From positions 496,001 to 560,000 of the forward strand of contig NZ_OAML01000002.1 in the NCBI RefSeq assembly GCF_900199435.1: DNA of 64,000 nucleotides, given 5' to 3'. The position numbers and the translations under genes are program-made. Of this stretch, positions 1-8,184 are shown in pieces (the stretch's first letter is position 1; each line of letters begins with the position of its first letter). The notes under the pieces were generated by a model. That model was given only the letters and a program-made list of their open reading frames with translations, made no database searches and had not been told where the DNA came from. This stretch comes from Pygmaiobacter massiliensis. GTDB taxonomy: Bacteria > Bacillota > Clostridia > Oscillospirales > Ruminococcaceae.

Positions 1-37
1 ATAAAATGACTATAAATGTTAATTTTAGGTGAATTTT

Positions 38-784
38 ATGAATAATTTGTTGACGATTGGTGAAATTGCACAATTGCTGGAAATATCTGCTCCTACCTTG
101 CGTTTTTGGGAAGAAAAAGGCTTATTTACAGTCTCTAAATCCCAAAATAAATATCGAAAATACACACTGCAAGATGTAATTCAAATCGCAGACATCATTT
201 CTTGCCGTAATTTAGGCATCCCTATTCGCGATGTTGCTCTAATACAAAATTGTTCTATTGCAGAGTACGATGCACAGCTTTCTGACAGAAAGCAGGAGCT
301 GCAAAGAAAAATTGCATCTTATCAAGAAATGCTTAGCCGTGTTTTTGAGCAAGAAAAACAGCTCGCTGAGGTAAAGCGGCTAAGCGAGCACGAATTTGAG
401 TACGAACCGCTTCCCTTTGCTGCGGTTGCGGCCTTCGACTACAGCGAAAAAGACAAATTGCTGCAATATATCAAAAACTCCTCTATGTATGTGCGCTATT
501 TTGATACGCGCGATCTTTCTACCGAAACGCGGGCCATCATCGTAAACCCGCAAGAAAGCACCCAACCGCTTTTATGGAAAAAGCAAGATGACCGTCCATA
601 TCTTACTTTTTTGATTAAGGAAAAAGTAGATCAAGACTATTTGAGCAATTTGTCTGAGAAATTGGAGTTTGTGCGTGAAAGGTACCAAACTGGAATTTTG
701 TTGGCACAATACCTGCTTACAGCGAATGAAGACGGTGAACGAATCGATTTTTTAAAGGCCTACCTCGAGGTCAATCCTATTTGA
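38..784 (+). CDS. MerR-family transcriptional regulator
   Basis: This is a DNA-binding regulator of about 248 residues. The N-terminal winged helix-turn-helix is clear (LTIGEIAQLLEISAPTLRFW, then the wing around residues 40-50) and is followed by a dimerisation coiled coil at roughly residues 80-120 (LQRKIASYQEMLSRVFEQEKQ). The C-terminal half (about 125-248) looks like an effector-binding domain, but I see no diagnostic ligand residues or metal-binding cysteines, so the inducer is unknown. The ATG at 38 is preferred over a GTG at 29 because an AGGTG ribosome-binding site lies just upstream of it. The gene lies outside the tRNA-flanked segment that begins near 1.0 kb. Any promoter is cut off or not visible at the window edge. 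Confidence 0.85.
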   Translation: MNNLLTIGEIAQLLEISAPTLRFWEEKGLFTVSKSQNKYRKYTLQDVIQIADIISCRNLGIPIRDVALIQNCSIAEYDAQLSDRKQELQRKIASYQEMLSRVFEQEKQLAEVKRLSEHEFEYEPLPFAAVAAFDYSEKDKLLQYIKNSSMYVRYFDTRDLSTETRAIIVNPQESTQPLLWKKQDDRPYLTFLIKEKVDQDYLSNLSEKLEFVRERYQTGILLAQYLLTANEDGERIDFLKAYLEVNPI

Positions 785-981
785 TTGTTTCTCCGTTCCC
801 TTTATAAAACCCGCCAGTATGAATTTGCAATACCGCTTTGCTAGCAATTGTGCGCCTATATTTGTCAGGTTGCTTTGGAGCCCCTTCTTGAGAGGACGGT
901 CTTCAACCCGCCTCTTTTCGCTTCTAAAAAGTGCTTGAATTGTCCTTCATTCGCTTTTGCTTACGCATTGAAAAACAAAAG

Positions 982-1075
982 AAAAACCTTGTAAAGTAGC
1001 TAAACAAGCCATTCTACAAGATTTTTTGTTTGGTGGAGATAAGCGGGATTGAACCGCTGACCTCTTAAATGCCAT
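982..1075. repeat. Direct repeat, left copy: tRNA-Ala 3' half plus terminator remnant
   Basis: This 94-bp stretch matches 12703-12796 without gaps (88 of 94 identical). All six differences are transitions, with A or T mostly in this copy. It holds the 3' half of a tRNA-Ala gene (CCA end, acceptor 3' strand, T arm, variable loop and part of the anticodon arm, 1031-1075, minus strand) and the tRNA's terminator hairpin (985-1029). Homology stops inside the anticodon arm, and the 5' half of the tRNA is absent. This pattern, an intact tRNA at one end and its 3' half displaced at the other, is what site-specific integration into a tRNA gene leaves behind. Calling it an attachment site is inference. 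Confidence 0.8.
1031..1075 (-). pseudogene. Truncated tRNA-Ala (3' half only)
   Basis: The minus strand reads from part of the anticodon arm to the CCA end. The T arm still pairs, apart from one C-to-T change in the loop region, but the acceptor 5' strand and D arm are missing. It cannot fold as a tRNA and is a remnant of the gene present intact at 12752-12827. Confidence 0.8.
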
Positions 1076-1101
1076 ATAGCTTAAGAAGATAAAACAAATA
1101 G

Positions 1102-1236
1102 CTAACTCCTTCCAAATACGGCTTAAAGATGCCATTTATTCTATTCAACAGGATGCTTACTTCACTAGGCAAAAGTATCTTTCCGAATTATGGCGTAGTC
1201 AAATTCGTGGTCAACCATTCATAAATTTCTATTGAC
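1102..1236 (+). pseudogene. Unidentified ORF remnant next to the truncated tRNA
   Basis: Forty-four open codons run from just after a TAG to a TGA at 1234-1236. They encode a basic, aromatic-rich, apparently helical segment (KDAIYSIQQDAYFTRQ, then LSELWRSQIRGQPFINFY). There is no start codon with a ribosome-binding site. It reads like the C-terminal tail of a protein whose upstream part was lost at the tRNA junction. I do not recognise the family, and it may be chance. Confidence 0.25.
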
Positions 1237-1277
1237 CAAATAGAGATAATCGGAGCAAAATTCACTTATTATATTAA

Positions 1278-1308
1278 TTCCTCGCAAATAAAATGCGGGG
1301 AATTTTTT
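1278..1308 (+). terminator. Rho-independent terminator
   Basis: TTCCTCGCA (1278-1286) pairs with TGCGGGGAA (1294-1302) and is followed by a run of seven T. It sits downstream of the ORF remnant at 1102-1236 and supports that remnant having once been the end of a transcribed gene. Confidence 0.7.
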
Positions 1309-1374
1309 TGTTTATTTCGCATCGCCTATCTCTCAGTGTCGTGATTTACTGAGCTTGGGGAAAATAATGAGTAT

Positions 1375-1656
1375 TTGATAGCTTCTTTTCCGCCTAATGC
1401 TAGATACTATTTGGTATTTAAGGACAACAATCTTTATAATACCAACCAATACCAAGGAGCGATAAAAATCTATGACGATTTTGAAGATTACCCTGCTGTG
1501 CTATGCTTTGCAGAGGTATGCGATATTCTATGCGTCAGTCGAAACACCCTTTATTCCATTTGTCGGTCTCACGCAATTCCTTGTCAACGAGTCAGCCATC
1601 AGTGGAGGTTTCGCAAAACTCAAATTCTACAATTTTTAAATAATGAAAGCGAATAA
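1375..1656 (+). CDS. Excisionase-like helix-turn-helix protein (probably 5'-truncated)
   Basis: The C-terminal half (about residues 37-90) is a typical excisionase-family DNA-binding domain. The helix-turn-helix is built on AEVCDILCVSRNTLYSICRS, followed by a strand with WRFRKTQILQFL, as in MerR/Xis-type helix-turn-helix 17 domains. Such proteins bend att-site DNA for phage or transposon integrases, or act as small regulators. The N-terminal 36 residues resemble nothing I know. The frame has no ATG: the only candidate start is TTG at 1375 with a poor ribosome-binding site, and an in-frame TGA lies at 1342. The gene has probably lost its beginning. Its place about 300 bp inside the left tRNA remnant fits an element end. 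Confidence 0.6.
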   Translation: MIASFPPNARYYLVFKDNNLYNTNQYQGAIKIYDDFEDYPAVLCFAEVCDILCVSRNTLYSICRSHAIPCQRVSHQWRFRKTQILQFLNNESE

Positions 1657-1670
1657 TTAGGCATATCAAA

Positions 1671-1799
1671 AGTACACAGAACAGAACGGAACGGAACGGA
1701 ACGGAACGCGGGTACTCCTTCCCGTTTTAACGATATATCATAAGAATAACGCATACCAGCCAAGAGCAAATGCTTCTTTGCGACTTGCATGATATAGGA
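1671..1799. repeat. Long direct repeat, copy A (left of allose operon)
   Basis: This region matches 9397-9511 closely (shared blocks include CCTTCCCGTTTT and ACGATATATCATAAGAATAA). Copy A carries a pentanucleotide tandem expansion (AACGG four times, about 1686-1705) where copy B has one unit. Partial inverted symmetry (ATACCA and its complement) occurs in the better-preserved copy B. The two copies bracket the allose operon and its regulator. I see no open reading frame in it. Confidence 0.85.
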
Positions 1800-1904
1800 T
1801 TGATAGTACGATTCTCGCAGTGCTTTTTCTACAAGATTTTTTTATCAATAAACCGGATTCTTTCTTCTTCTCTCTGATGTACCTGCCCAAAGCGTATATT
1901 AATA

Positions 1905-1928
1905 AAAAGAAGGCACGCGCCTTCTTTT
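1905..1928. terminator. Hairpin terminator-like element
   Basis: AAGAAGGC and GCCTTCTT pair around a four-base loop, with A and T runs on the two sides, so it could act in either direction. No gene ends immediately next to it. The interval 1800-2022 otherwise shows no coding potential that I can support. Confidence 0.5.
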
Positions 1929-2022
1929 GAGCAGCTTTTTACAACAGCACAAAAGACCATCTTTCTACGTTTGTTATACATGAAAGTTCCAGCAAATATT
2001 TTAAAGGTCTCTTCACCTTTAT

Positions 2023-2058
2023 CAAAAGCGACTTAGCCTATAAAAAGGCTAAGCCGCT
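2023..2058 (-). terminator. Terminator of the allose operon
   Basis: The minus strand forms AGCGGCTTAGCC paired with GGCTAAGTCGCT around a short loop, followed by TTTTG. It lies about 110 bp past the rpiB stop codon and is the first good hairpin after the operon. Confidence 0.7.
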
Positions 2059-2167
2059 TAACTCTTTTAATATTTTTGTTTCGTATAACCAATGTGCCTA
2101 TTCCGATATTGCTCTTGCTAGCTTAGGCCATTGCATCTTGGTTCTGAAGAAAAGGGCTTCTCTGTGT

Positions 2168-2641
2168 TTATCCGGTTATTTCTTCAGCTGCCAAAAGTTT
2201 ACCGGTGGTCTCTATTTCAGAAATCATATCAATTCGGATTTGGTGACGACCACCTTCATATTTCGCATTCAGCCATTCGTCTAAAATCATTTTGGCCGTT
2301 TCCGGGCCGATGACACGTGCACCAAAAGCAATAATATTTGTGTTATTGTGCTGTTTGGAAAGCCGTGCCGAATAGGGTTCGCTGCAAACACATGCACGAA
2401 TCCCGTTAACTTTGTTTGCTGCAAGAGAAATCCCCACGCCGGTTCCGCAAATCAGCACACCGCCATCTACTTCGCCAGCTGCGACCATCTGTGCCACCTT
2501 ATAACCACTTACAGGGTAATGAAATCTTTCTGTGCTGTTCGTTCCTACATCAATCACTTCTATCCCTTTTGACTCGAGGTGCGCCTGCATCTCTTTTTTC
2601 ATTTCTACCGCAACGTGGTCGTTGCCAATTGCAAGTTTCAT
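2168..2641 (-). CDS. rpiB: Ribose-5-phosphate / allose-6-phosphate isomerase B
   Basis: RpiB/LacAB-family aldose-ketose isomerase of 157 residues, the normal length. It carries the family signature around residues 64-75 (VLICGTGVGISLAANK) with the catalytic-site cysteine, then CSEPYSARLSKQHNNTN and the C-terminal GGRHQIRI. In E. coli this enzyme converts D-allose-6-phosphate to D-allulose-6-phosphate as well as interconverting ribose- and ribulose-5-phosphate. As the last gene of an allose operon here, the allose-6-phosphate role is the likely one. It starts 38 bp after alsK stops, with an AGGGAG ribosome-binding site. A terminator follows at 2023-2058. Confidence 0.9.
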   Translation of the reverse strand: MKLAIGNDHVAVEMKKEMQAHLESKGIEVIDVGTNSTERFHYPVSGYKVAQMVAAGEVDGGVLICGTGVGISLAANKVNGIRACVCSEPYSARLSKQHNNTNIIAFGARVIGPETAKMILDEWLNAKYEGGRHQIRIDMISEIETTGKLLAAEEITG

Positions 2642-2679
2642 TTTTATCTCCCTTTTGCTGCACTGTGCAGGCCTTTTAT

Positions 2680-3612
2680 TTATAGGTAAGATGCGTCTGC
2701 AAGCCGCTTGTGTGCATAAATTCCCGCTCCGATTACTCCGTTTTTTTGGTTTGGGCGAGAATAGCTTATTTTAAGATTTTTCTCTGGGTAGGGCTTGCGG
2801 GTATGCTCGTGAATAGCTAGTTCCAGCGCATCATATGGAAAACCTTCCATCTGGAGTAAACCGCCGCCCAGCACTACACAGTCCGGATCAAACAAATTAA
2901 TTTCGGTGGCCACAGCCTCGGCCATTCCTTCTACAAACTGGCGCATTGGTAAGGAATTGCGGTGAAGGGCGAACAATTGGCTGATATGCGTATCCGCAAA
3001 ATTTTGCTCCTGCAATTTTTCCATGGCAATGCCGGAAACCAGCGTTTCTATGCAACCTTTGTTGCCGCAACCACATAGTCGGTCGTTGCCGTATATGGGC
3101 ACATGCCCTAACTCGGCAGCTACCCCGTTTCGGCCCAACAATAGCTTGCCATTAAGCAAAACCGCATTGCCAATGCCAGTACCAAAATAGACTGCCACAA
3201 CACAATCTCTGTCTTGCAATGCCAAGTCCTGCTGGTCAAATAACAAAAGGTAATTTACATCTCGGTTAATAAATACAGGGATATGTAAACGTGCTTGTAA
3301 CTCTTCTACAATCGGAAAATCGTCCGGAATGCATGGAATATTTGGAGTTTGCATGACCACCATTCGGTCTTTACTAATCGTCGAAGGAAAACCAATTGAT
3401 ACCGCGGCCGGCAAAGCTCCCTGCATGTTTTTATCACAGTAGTTTTGTATGCACTCGGTTAAGCGTACAATTGGGGCATACCCAGGCTGAAACACTTCGC
3501 GCGTGCTAATGCTCTCAAAGCATCGCAGGTTACATCCATTGTTCACCAGCCCAAAGCGCATATGGGTGCCGCCAATGTCAATCCCGAGTACCTCCTCGTT
3601 TTTTTGCTTCAT
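2680..3612 (-). CDS. alsK: D-allose kinase (ROK family)
   Basis: Cytoplasmic sugar kinase that phosphorylates D-allose with ATP to D-allose-6-phosphate. The ROK features are present: N-terminal phosphate-binding loop GIDIGGTHMRFGLV (about residues 10-23), catalytic region INRDVN, AVYFGTGIG, and the zinc-binding ROK motif ELGHVP with CGCGNKGCIET (about 188-212). Similarity to E. coli AlsK is extensive, including INLFDPDCVVLGGG near residue 245. The start codon overlaps the alsE stop by four bases (ATGA), so the two are probably translationally coupled. Glucokinase is the alternative, but the operon context argues against it. Confidence 0.88.
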   Translation of the reverse strand: MKQKNEEVLGIDIGGTHMRFGLVNNGCNLRCFESISTREVFQPGYAPIVRLTECIQNYCDKNMQGALPAAVSIGFPSTISKDRMVVMQTPNIPCIPDDFPIVEELQARLHIPVFINRDVNYLLLFDQQDLALQDRDCVVAVYFGTGIGNAVLLNGKLLLGRNGVAAELGHVPIYGNDRLCGCGNKGCIETLVSGIAMEKLQEQNFADTHISQLFALHRNSLPMRQFVEGMAEAVATEINLFDPDCVVLGGGLLQMEGFPYDALELAIHEHTRKPYPEKNLKISYSRPNQKNGVIGAGIYAHKRLADASYL

Positions 3613-4313
3613 GTGGTTACTGCCTCCTGGTCAACTGCAACACCCGTTGCTCTATAAAATTCGTCTTTCATTTTCCCGCAGGCAGTGAGTAAGTCCTCAT
3701 CAAGGTTAAACAGACCAGAAGAGCCCAAAATAAATATATCTGCCCCGGCCTCGTAAAGCATTTGATAGGTTTTTGCATTGCAAGAGCCGTCAATCATTAT
3801 TTTATAATGATATCCACACTCTGCGCGCAAGCGTCTGGCCTCCTCTATCTTATTTAGCACCTCGGTAATAAACGCTTGGCCTGCAAACCCCACATCTACC
3901 GTCATTAATGTTAAAACATCAATACGGTTAAGGTAGTGCTTGCAATAAGAAAGCGGTGTTGCCGGATTCAGCGTCACACCTACTTTGCAGCCTACACTAT
4001 GGATGTGGTTTAAGGTGCGAAAGCAATCTGTATTAATTGTTTCTGCATGGGGGCTTATCAGTGACGCTCCTGCATCGGCGCAAAGGTCGATCCAGTCATT
4101 CGGACAGGTTGTCATTAAGTGAACATCCATTGGCTTTTTTGCAACGGATGCACAGGCACGGATAAAATCCGGGCTAAGCGTGATATTTTTACAATAATGT
4201 CCATCCATGATATCCACATGGTAACCATCTACTTGATTGTTTAAAATTTCAATCTGGTTTTTCATGTCTAAAAAATCCATGCACATCAGACTGACTGAAA
4301 ATTCAGGTTTCAT
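3609..4313 (-). CDS. alsE: D-allulose-6-phosphate 3-epimerase
   Basis: TIM-barrel sugar-phosphate epimerase (ribulose-phosphate 3-epimerase family) that converts D-allulose-6-phosphate to D-fructose-6-phosphate, the step that feeds allose into glycolysis. Metal-binding and catalytic segments are visible: SLMCMD at the N terminus, HVDIMDGHY, DVHLM, LNPATPLS, MTVDVGFAGQAF and IMIDGSCN, and the phosphate-binding end ILGSSGLFN. SLMCMD, the DGSCN form and SGLFN match E. coli AlsE rather than Rpe. The start is the ATG at 4313, with GGGGAGA six bases upstream, rather than an upstream ATG at 4328. It lies 20 bp after alsC. Confidence 0.88.
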   Translation of the reverse strand: MKPEFSVSLMCMDFLDMKNQIEILNNQVDGYHVDIMDGHYCKNITLSPDFIRACASVAKKPMDVHLMTTCPNDWIDLCADAGASLISPHAETINTDCFRTLNHIHSVGCKVGVTLNPATPLSYCKHYLNRIDVLTLMTVDVGFAGQAFITEVLNKIEEARRLRAECGYHYKIMIDGSCNAKTYQMLYEAGADIFILGSSGLFNLDEDLLTACGKMKDEFYRATGVAVDQEAVTT

Positions 4314-4333
4314 AATTTCTCCCCACAATGTCT

Positions 4334-5311
4334 TTAGGAATTTTTTCTGCTTGCACCAAAGAAACGGTCCAGCGTAACCGCCAGAATTAGCAAGCAGCCC
4401 ATTGCCAGCTGCTGGTAGTAGCTAGAAACGCCCACCATGTTCAAACCATTATTGATTACGCCAATGATAAGACCACCGATGATAACTTTGGGCACTTTGC
4501 CCACACCGCCGAAGAAAGAGGCGCCGCCAATAATAACTGCTTCAATTGCATAAGTTTCGTAGCCAGTACCCGCGTTCGGCTCTGCTGCTGCAAGTCGTGC
4601 CACGTTTACCATGCCGGCAAGGGCAGCGCAAACACCGGAAATTGCAAAAGCGAGAATAATATGCTTTTTCACAGGAATGCCCGCATACCAAGCAGACTGA
4701 GAGTTGCCGCCCAGTGCATACAAGTTGCGACCACTTTGGCATTTTACTGTAAGAAATGTCAGCAAAGCCGCCGTGACAAGTGCTACAATAATTGGCACCG
4801 GAATCACGCCGAACAGCTTCCCGCCGATTGTTTTGGAAAAAGAAGCTGGCAGGCCGGATACTGCGCGTGCATCGGTGACAATATAGACCAGACTACGCAA
4901 GATGGCCTGTGTGCCAAGGGTGATAATAAAAGGAGGCAAGCCGGTAGCGGTGACCAGCACGCCATTGATTACGCCAATAAAGGCGCCAAATACAATAACG
5001 CCAAGCAGCACAGCCAAGAATGGGTGCATTCCCTGATTTACCATCAGTTGGGCCGTCATTGCGCCGGAAAGTGCCATAATCGAGCTTACACTTAAGTCAA
5101 TACCGCCAAGCAAAATTGCAAAGAATTCCCCCAAGCCAAGTAAAATCGTAATTGAGCTTTGCTCCATAATCTTTACAAGGTTGGCCGGGGTAAGAAAACT
5201 GGTAGGGCGCAGCACACCAAATACGATAATCATCAATGCCAAAATCGTAATCGTACTGTATCTATCCCAATAATCACTAAAAGTAAATTTCTTTTTTTCT
5301 ATGGTCTTCAT
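4334..5311 (-). CDS. alsC: Allose ABC transporter permease
   Basis: Inner-membrane permease of the ribose/allose (CUT2) ABC transporter family, 325 residues, within the usual 320-330. It has about nine or ten hydrophobic segments and the family's EAVIIGGASFFGGVGKV cytoplasmic loop (about residues 252-268), which docks with the ATPase. LLGLGEFFAILLGGIDLSV, near residue 60, is also characteristic. It works with AlsA and AlsB to import the sugar. It sits 18 bp downstream of alsA and 20 bp upstream of alsE, consistent with one transcript. Sequence alone does not separate allose from ribose permeases; the assignment comes from the neighbours. Confidence 0.88.
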   Translation of the reverse strand: MKTIEKKKFTFSDYWDRYSTITILALMIIVFGVLRPTSFLTPANLVKIMEQSSITILLGLGEFFAILLGGIDLSVSSIMALSGAMTAQLMVNQGMHPFLAVLLGVIVFGAFIGVINGVLVTATGLPPFIITLGTQAILRSLVYIVTDARAVSGLPASFSKTIGGKLFGVIPVPIIVALVTAALLTFLTVKCQSGRNLYALGGNSQSAWYAGIPVKKHIILAFAISGVCAALAGMVNVARLAAAEPNAGTGYETYAIEAVIIGGASFFGGVGKVPKVIIGGLIIGVINNGLNMVGVSSYYQQLAMGCLLILAVTLDRFFGASRKNS

Positions 5312-5329
5312 CGTGTTCGTCCTCTCATC

Positions 5330-6856
5330 TCAGGCTATTGCCCCGGTGGCTGCTTTGGCAAGTTTTTCTTCGGTTGCCTCCGCCACCTCGTAGGTTTCTA
5401 TAATTCGCCCATCTGCCATAACGGCAATGCGGTCGCACAGCCCCAGTAATTCGGGCATCTCACTCGATACCACTATCACTCCAATACCTGCGTCCGCGAG
5501 GCTCCTCATCAGCTTGTAAATCTCACTTTTGGTGCCTACATCGATCCCTTTGGTGGGCTCGTCAAAAATCAACAGTTTTACACCCGCCGCCATCCATTTG
5601 CCTAAGATGACTTTTTGCTGGTTTCCACCAGATAGCTGGGCTGTCATTTGGTTGAGAGAGGTACATTTGATTTGAATTTTTTGTCGTTGCTCCTCGGCGA
5701 TTTTCACCTCTTCTCTCCGGTTGGTAAGTCCCCACATGCCGTTGAAAGAGGATGCCTTGAGCTGGCGAGCCAAGGCAATATTGCGGCCATTGCTAAAATT
5801 TTTAAAAAATCCAGTTTCGCGCCGATTTTCTGTTACAAGACCGATGCCCTGACGCAATGCCTGGTAGGGATTTTGGATAGAAAGTTTTTCACCTTCAAGC
5901 CAAATCTCTCCACTGCTTTTTGGTGCGGCACCATAAATAGCACACATCGTTTCGCTGCGTCCTGCCCCCACCAAGCCCGAAAAGCCTAAAATTTCGCCTT
6001 TGCGCAAATCAAAAGAAACATCTTTTACTTTTCCGTCTTTTCGCGTCAAGTTTCTGCAATAAAACATGACCTCACCAAATTGGTAATTTTCTTCGGGCAA
6101 GTGCTGGTAATTGCTTTTAATCTCGCGGCCAACCATCATCCGCACCATATCGTCCGTCGTCAGGTCTTTTACTGGAAATGTACCTACATAGCCACCATCT
6201 TTCATAATGGTAATGCGGTCGCCGATTTCCTGAATTTCTGAAAGCTTATGTGAAATAAAGACAATACCTTTCCCTTCAGCTTTCAGTTGCCGAATGATTG
6301 CAAAAAGCTTTTGGACTTCTTCTTCAGTTAAAGAAGAAGTTGGCTCATCCATTACGATTACTTTCGCGTTAAATGCAACCGCTTTCGCAATCTCGACCAT
6401 CTGTTTTTCACTGATGCTCAAATCTCCTACACTGGTAGTAGGCTTGCGTGTGATAAGGTTCACTTGTGCCAATAATTTCTCGGTTGATTCCGACATGGAT
6501 TTATAATCTACCACAGCAATTGGCCCTATTTTTTTACTTGGCAACCGCCCCATGAAAATGTTTTCTTGAATTGTAAGCCAGTTTACTACGCTGAGCTCTT
6601 GATAAATAATACTAATACCACCCTCTGCCGAAAGGTGCGGGGTAAGTTGCTTGTGTTCTTTGCCATTCAACAAAATTGTGCCGTCATCCGGTGTATATGC
6701 GCCGCTAAGTACCTTCATCAATGTTGATTTCCCAGCGCCGTTCTCGCCCAGCAAAACGTGGACCTCTCCTGGCTGCACGTCAAAATTGATGCGATCAAGC
6801 GCCACGACTCCGGGAAAGCGTTTGGTGATATTTTTCATTTGCACAAGTGGTTCCAT
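5330..6856 (-). CDS. alsA: Allose ABC transporter ATPase
   Basis: Two fused ABC ATPase domains (508 residues), the standard layout for ribose/galactose/allose importers. Domain 1 has Walker A GENGAGKST (about residues 37-45), the altered signature LSISEKQMVEIAKA and Walker B VIVMDEPT. Domain 2 has a degenerate Walker A region (FSGLVGAGRSE), an intact signature LSGGNQQK and LLIFDEPTKGID. This asymmetry is normal for the family and means the two nucleotide sites are probably unequal. It energises AlsC. The gene is separated from alsB by 163 bp holding a strong hairpin (6905-6938), which may keep AlsA levels below those of the binding protein. Confidence 0.88.
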   Translation of the reverse strand: MEPLVQMKNITKRFPGVVALDRINFDVQPGEVHVLLGENGAGKSTLMKVLSGAYTPDDGTILLNGKEHKQLTPHLSAEGGISIIYQELSVVNWLTIQENIFMGRLPSKKIGPIAVVDYKSMSESTEKLLAQVNLITRKPTTSVGDLSISEKQMVEIAKAVAFNAKVIVMDEPTSSLTEEEVQKLFAIIRQLKAEGKGIVFISHKLSEIQEIGDRITIMKDGGYVGTFPVKDLTTDDMVRMMVGREIKSNYQHLPEENYQFGEVMFYCRNLTRKDGKVKDVSFDLRKGEILGFSGLVGAGRSETMCAIYGAAPKSSGEIWLEGEKLSIQNPYQALRQGIGLVTENRRETGFFKNFSNGRNIALARQLKASSFNGMWGLTNRREEVKIAEEQRQKIQIKCTSLNQMTAQLSGGNQQKVILGKWMAAGVKLLIFDEPTKGIDVGTKSEIYKLMRSLADAGIGVIVVSSEMPELLGLCDRIAVMADGRIIETYEVAEATEEKLAKAATGAIA

Positions 6857-6904
6857 CGTGCGCCTCTTTTCTTTGTTGCTCAGTTTTCAGACCCTGTCAG
6901 CTAT

Positions 6905-6938
6905 GCAGGCACCCCACCCAAAAGGGTGCAGTGCCTGC
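6905..6938 (-). promoter_or_regulatory. Intercistronic hairpin between alsB and alsA
   Basis: GCAGGCAC (6905-6912) pairs with GTGCCTGC (6931-6938), and an inner CACCC/GGGTG stem extends it. There is no U run after the stem, so it is more likely a transcript-stabilising or processing element than a full terminator. Hairpins in this position are common after binding-protein genes of ABC importers, where they raise binding-protein output relative to the ATPase and permease. Confidence 0.65.
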
Positions 6939-7019
6939 CGCTCGCAGTGCCTGATGGCTTTTAGTATAGAGAAACAGTATAGCTAAAACTCCAATCAGTT
7001 GCGATACCGCGTATGCCTT

Positions 7020-8045
7020 TTAAGAAATGTAATCGGCTGCGTTTTCTGCTGTAATCAGCACTGCTTCAATGCCGTAAACGGGGACTTCTGCCCCTACTTT
7101 AATTTCTGCATTTTTGGTGACGGCTTCAACCATAAGGTTCAGGCCTTTTGCGCCTACAGCGGCCGGGTCCTGTGCCACGGTTGCACAAAGCTTGCCATCT
7201 GCAACGGATTTAATTGCATCGTCGTTGCCGTCAGTGCCACAAACTTTGATGTCTTTACCAGATGCTTCGACAGCTTCTTGAACGCCCATTGCCATGGTGT
7301 CATTGCAGCAATAGATGGCTTTCAAATCGGGATGAGCGGTAATGTAATTGGTGGCAAGGTCGTAAGCTTTTGTGCGATCCCAATCGGCCGGCTGGCTTTC
7401 TACAATTTTCAGGCCTGCTGCTTCAAAAGCAGCTTTTGCACCATCGCGACGGCTTTCGCCAGAAACAGCACCTGCTTTGCCTTCGACAATTGCAACTTCG
7501 CCTTTGCCGCCAATCTGCTCGATAAGATATTCGGCGCCCAGCTTGCCGACTGCTACGTTATCGGTAGCAACATAGCCATAACAAGCACCGCCCAGCTGTG
7601 CCAACGCGTCCATATCAATTTTTTCATCGATATCTACGATTTTGATGCCTTTTGAAGTGGCATCAGCAATGGCATTGTTGAGGTTAACGTTGGAAATAGG
7701 GGCTACGCCGATAGCTTTATACCCTTTCGAGATTGCATTTTCCAGCAGGGTAACCTGACCTTCCACGTCATCTTCTGTGTTGGCTGCGTAGATATCCACC
7801 TTAACACCAAGCTTGTCGGCTTCCGCTGTGATGCCTTCGCTCATGGTCTGCCAGAACTGGCTGGACAGTACTTTCAGCACTACTGCATACTCAGCTTCGC
7901 CGCTTGCACTGCCCACGCTTGCCACGGGTGCAGACGAGGCTGCCGACGCTACCGGAGCAGAAGAGGCGGAAGAACCGCAGGCCACCAAAGAAAGGCCCAA
8001 AACTAATGTCAATGCAAGGGACACAAAACGCTTGAGATTTTTCAT
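7020..8045 (-). CDS. alsB: Allose-binding lipoprotein of ABC transporter
   Basis: Extracellular substrate-binding protein (periplasmic-binding-protein type I fold), 341 residues. A lipoprotein signal ends at LVAC, with Cys23 as the lipidated residue, followed by a Ser/Ala-rich linker of about 25 residues. The mature part closely follows E. coli AlsB: AEYAVVLKVLSSQFW, VDIDEKIDMDAL, TTDNVAVG-like (ATDNVAVGK), VEGKAG, SQPADWDRTKA and AIYCCNDTMAMGV. These shared segments favour allose over ribose as ligand. It is the first gene of the operon and has an AGGAGG ribosome-binding site. The promoter and two operator-like sites lie upstream at 8102-8200. Confidence 0.9.
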   Translation of the reverse strand: MKNLKRFVSLALTLVLGLSLVACGSSASSAPVASAASSAPVASVGSASGEAEYAVVLKVLSSQFWQTMSEGITAEADKLGVKVDIYAANTEDDVEGQVTLLENAISKGYKAIGVAPISNVNLNNAIADATSKGIKIVDIDEKIDMDALAQLGGACYGYVATDNVAVGKLGAEYLIEQIGGKGEVAIVEGKAGAVSGESRRDGAKAAFEAAGLKIVESQPADWDRTKAYDLATNYITAHPDLKAIYCCNDTMAMGVQEAVEASGKDIKVCGTDGNDDAIKSVADGKLCATVAQDPAAVGAKGLNLMVEAVTKNAEIKVGAEVPVYGIEAVLITAENAADYIS

Positions 8046-8101
8046 TGTTTTCCTCCTAAAATTTTATATTTTTCTCTGTGTGAAATCGAATTACTGAATT
8101 T

Positions 8102-8117
8102 GAGTAATCGTTTTCTC
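8102..8117. promoter_or_regulatory. Putative LacI-family operator O1
   Basis: GAGTAATCGTTTTCTC; the minus-strand core AAACGATT fits the LacI-family AANCGNTT palindrome. It lies just past the predicted transcription start, so bound repressor would block RNA polymerase. The first nine bases and the core are repeated exactly at 8185-8200. Confidence 0.65.
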
Positions 8118-8126
8118 TTCTTGATC

Positions 8127-8155
8127 ACTATAATATCTCACCATAAATATGTCAA
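8127..8155 (-). promoter_or_regulatory. Promoter of the allose operon
   Basis: On the minus strand TTGACA (8150-8155) and TATAGT (8127-8132) are separated by exactly 17 bases, a near-consensus vegetative promoter. Such a strong core fits control mainly by repression. The predicted transcript begins near 8120, giving a leader of about 75 nt. Confidence 0.8.
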
Positions 8156-8184
8156 TAAGCAAAAGATTTTTTCATCATAATGGT

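Noticed and set aside
1031-1075. A second functional tRNA-Ala
   Set aside because: The 5' half is absent and the anticodon arm does not close.
1681-1710. AACGG repeats considered as a CRISPR array
   Set aside because: The units are five bases long, directly adjacent and without spacers. There are no cas genes in the window.
2680-8045. Reading the sugar operon as a ribose (rbs) operon
   Set aside because: A 3-epimerase with the AlsE-type SLMCMD and DGSCN motifs, a ROK kinase close to AlsK instead of a ribokinase of the PfkB family, and AlsB-specific segments fit allose better.
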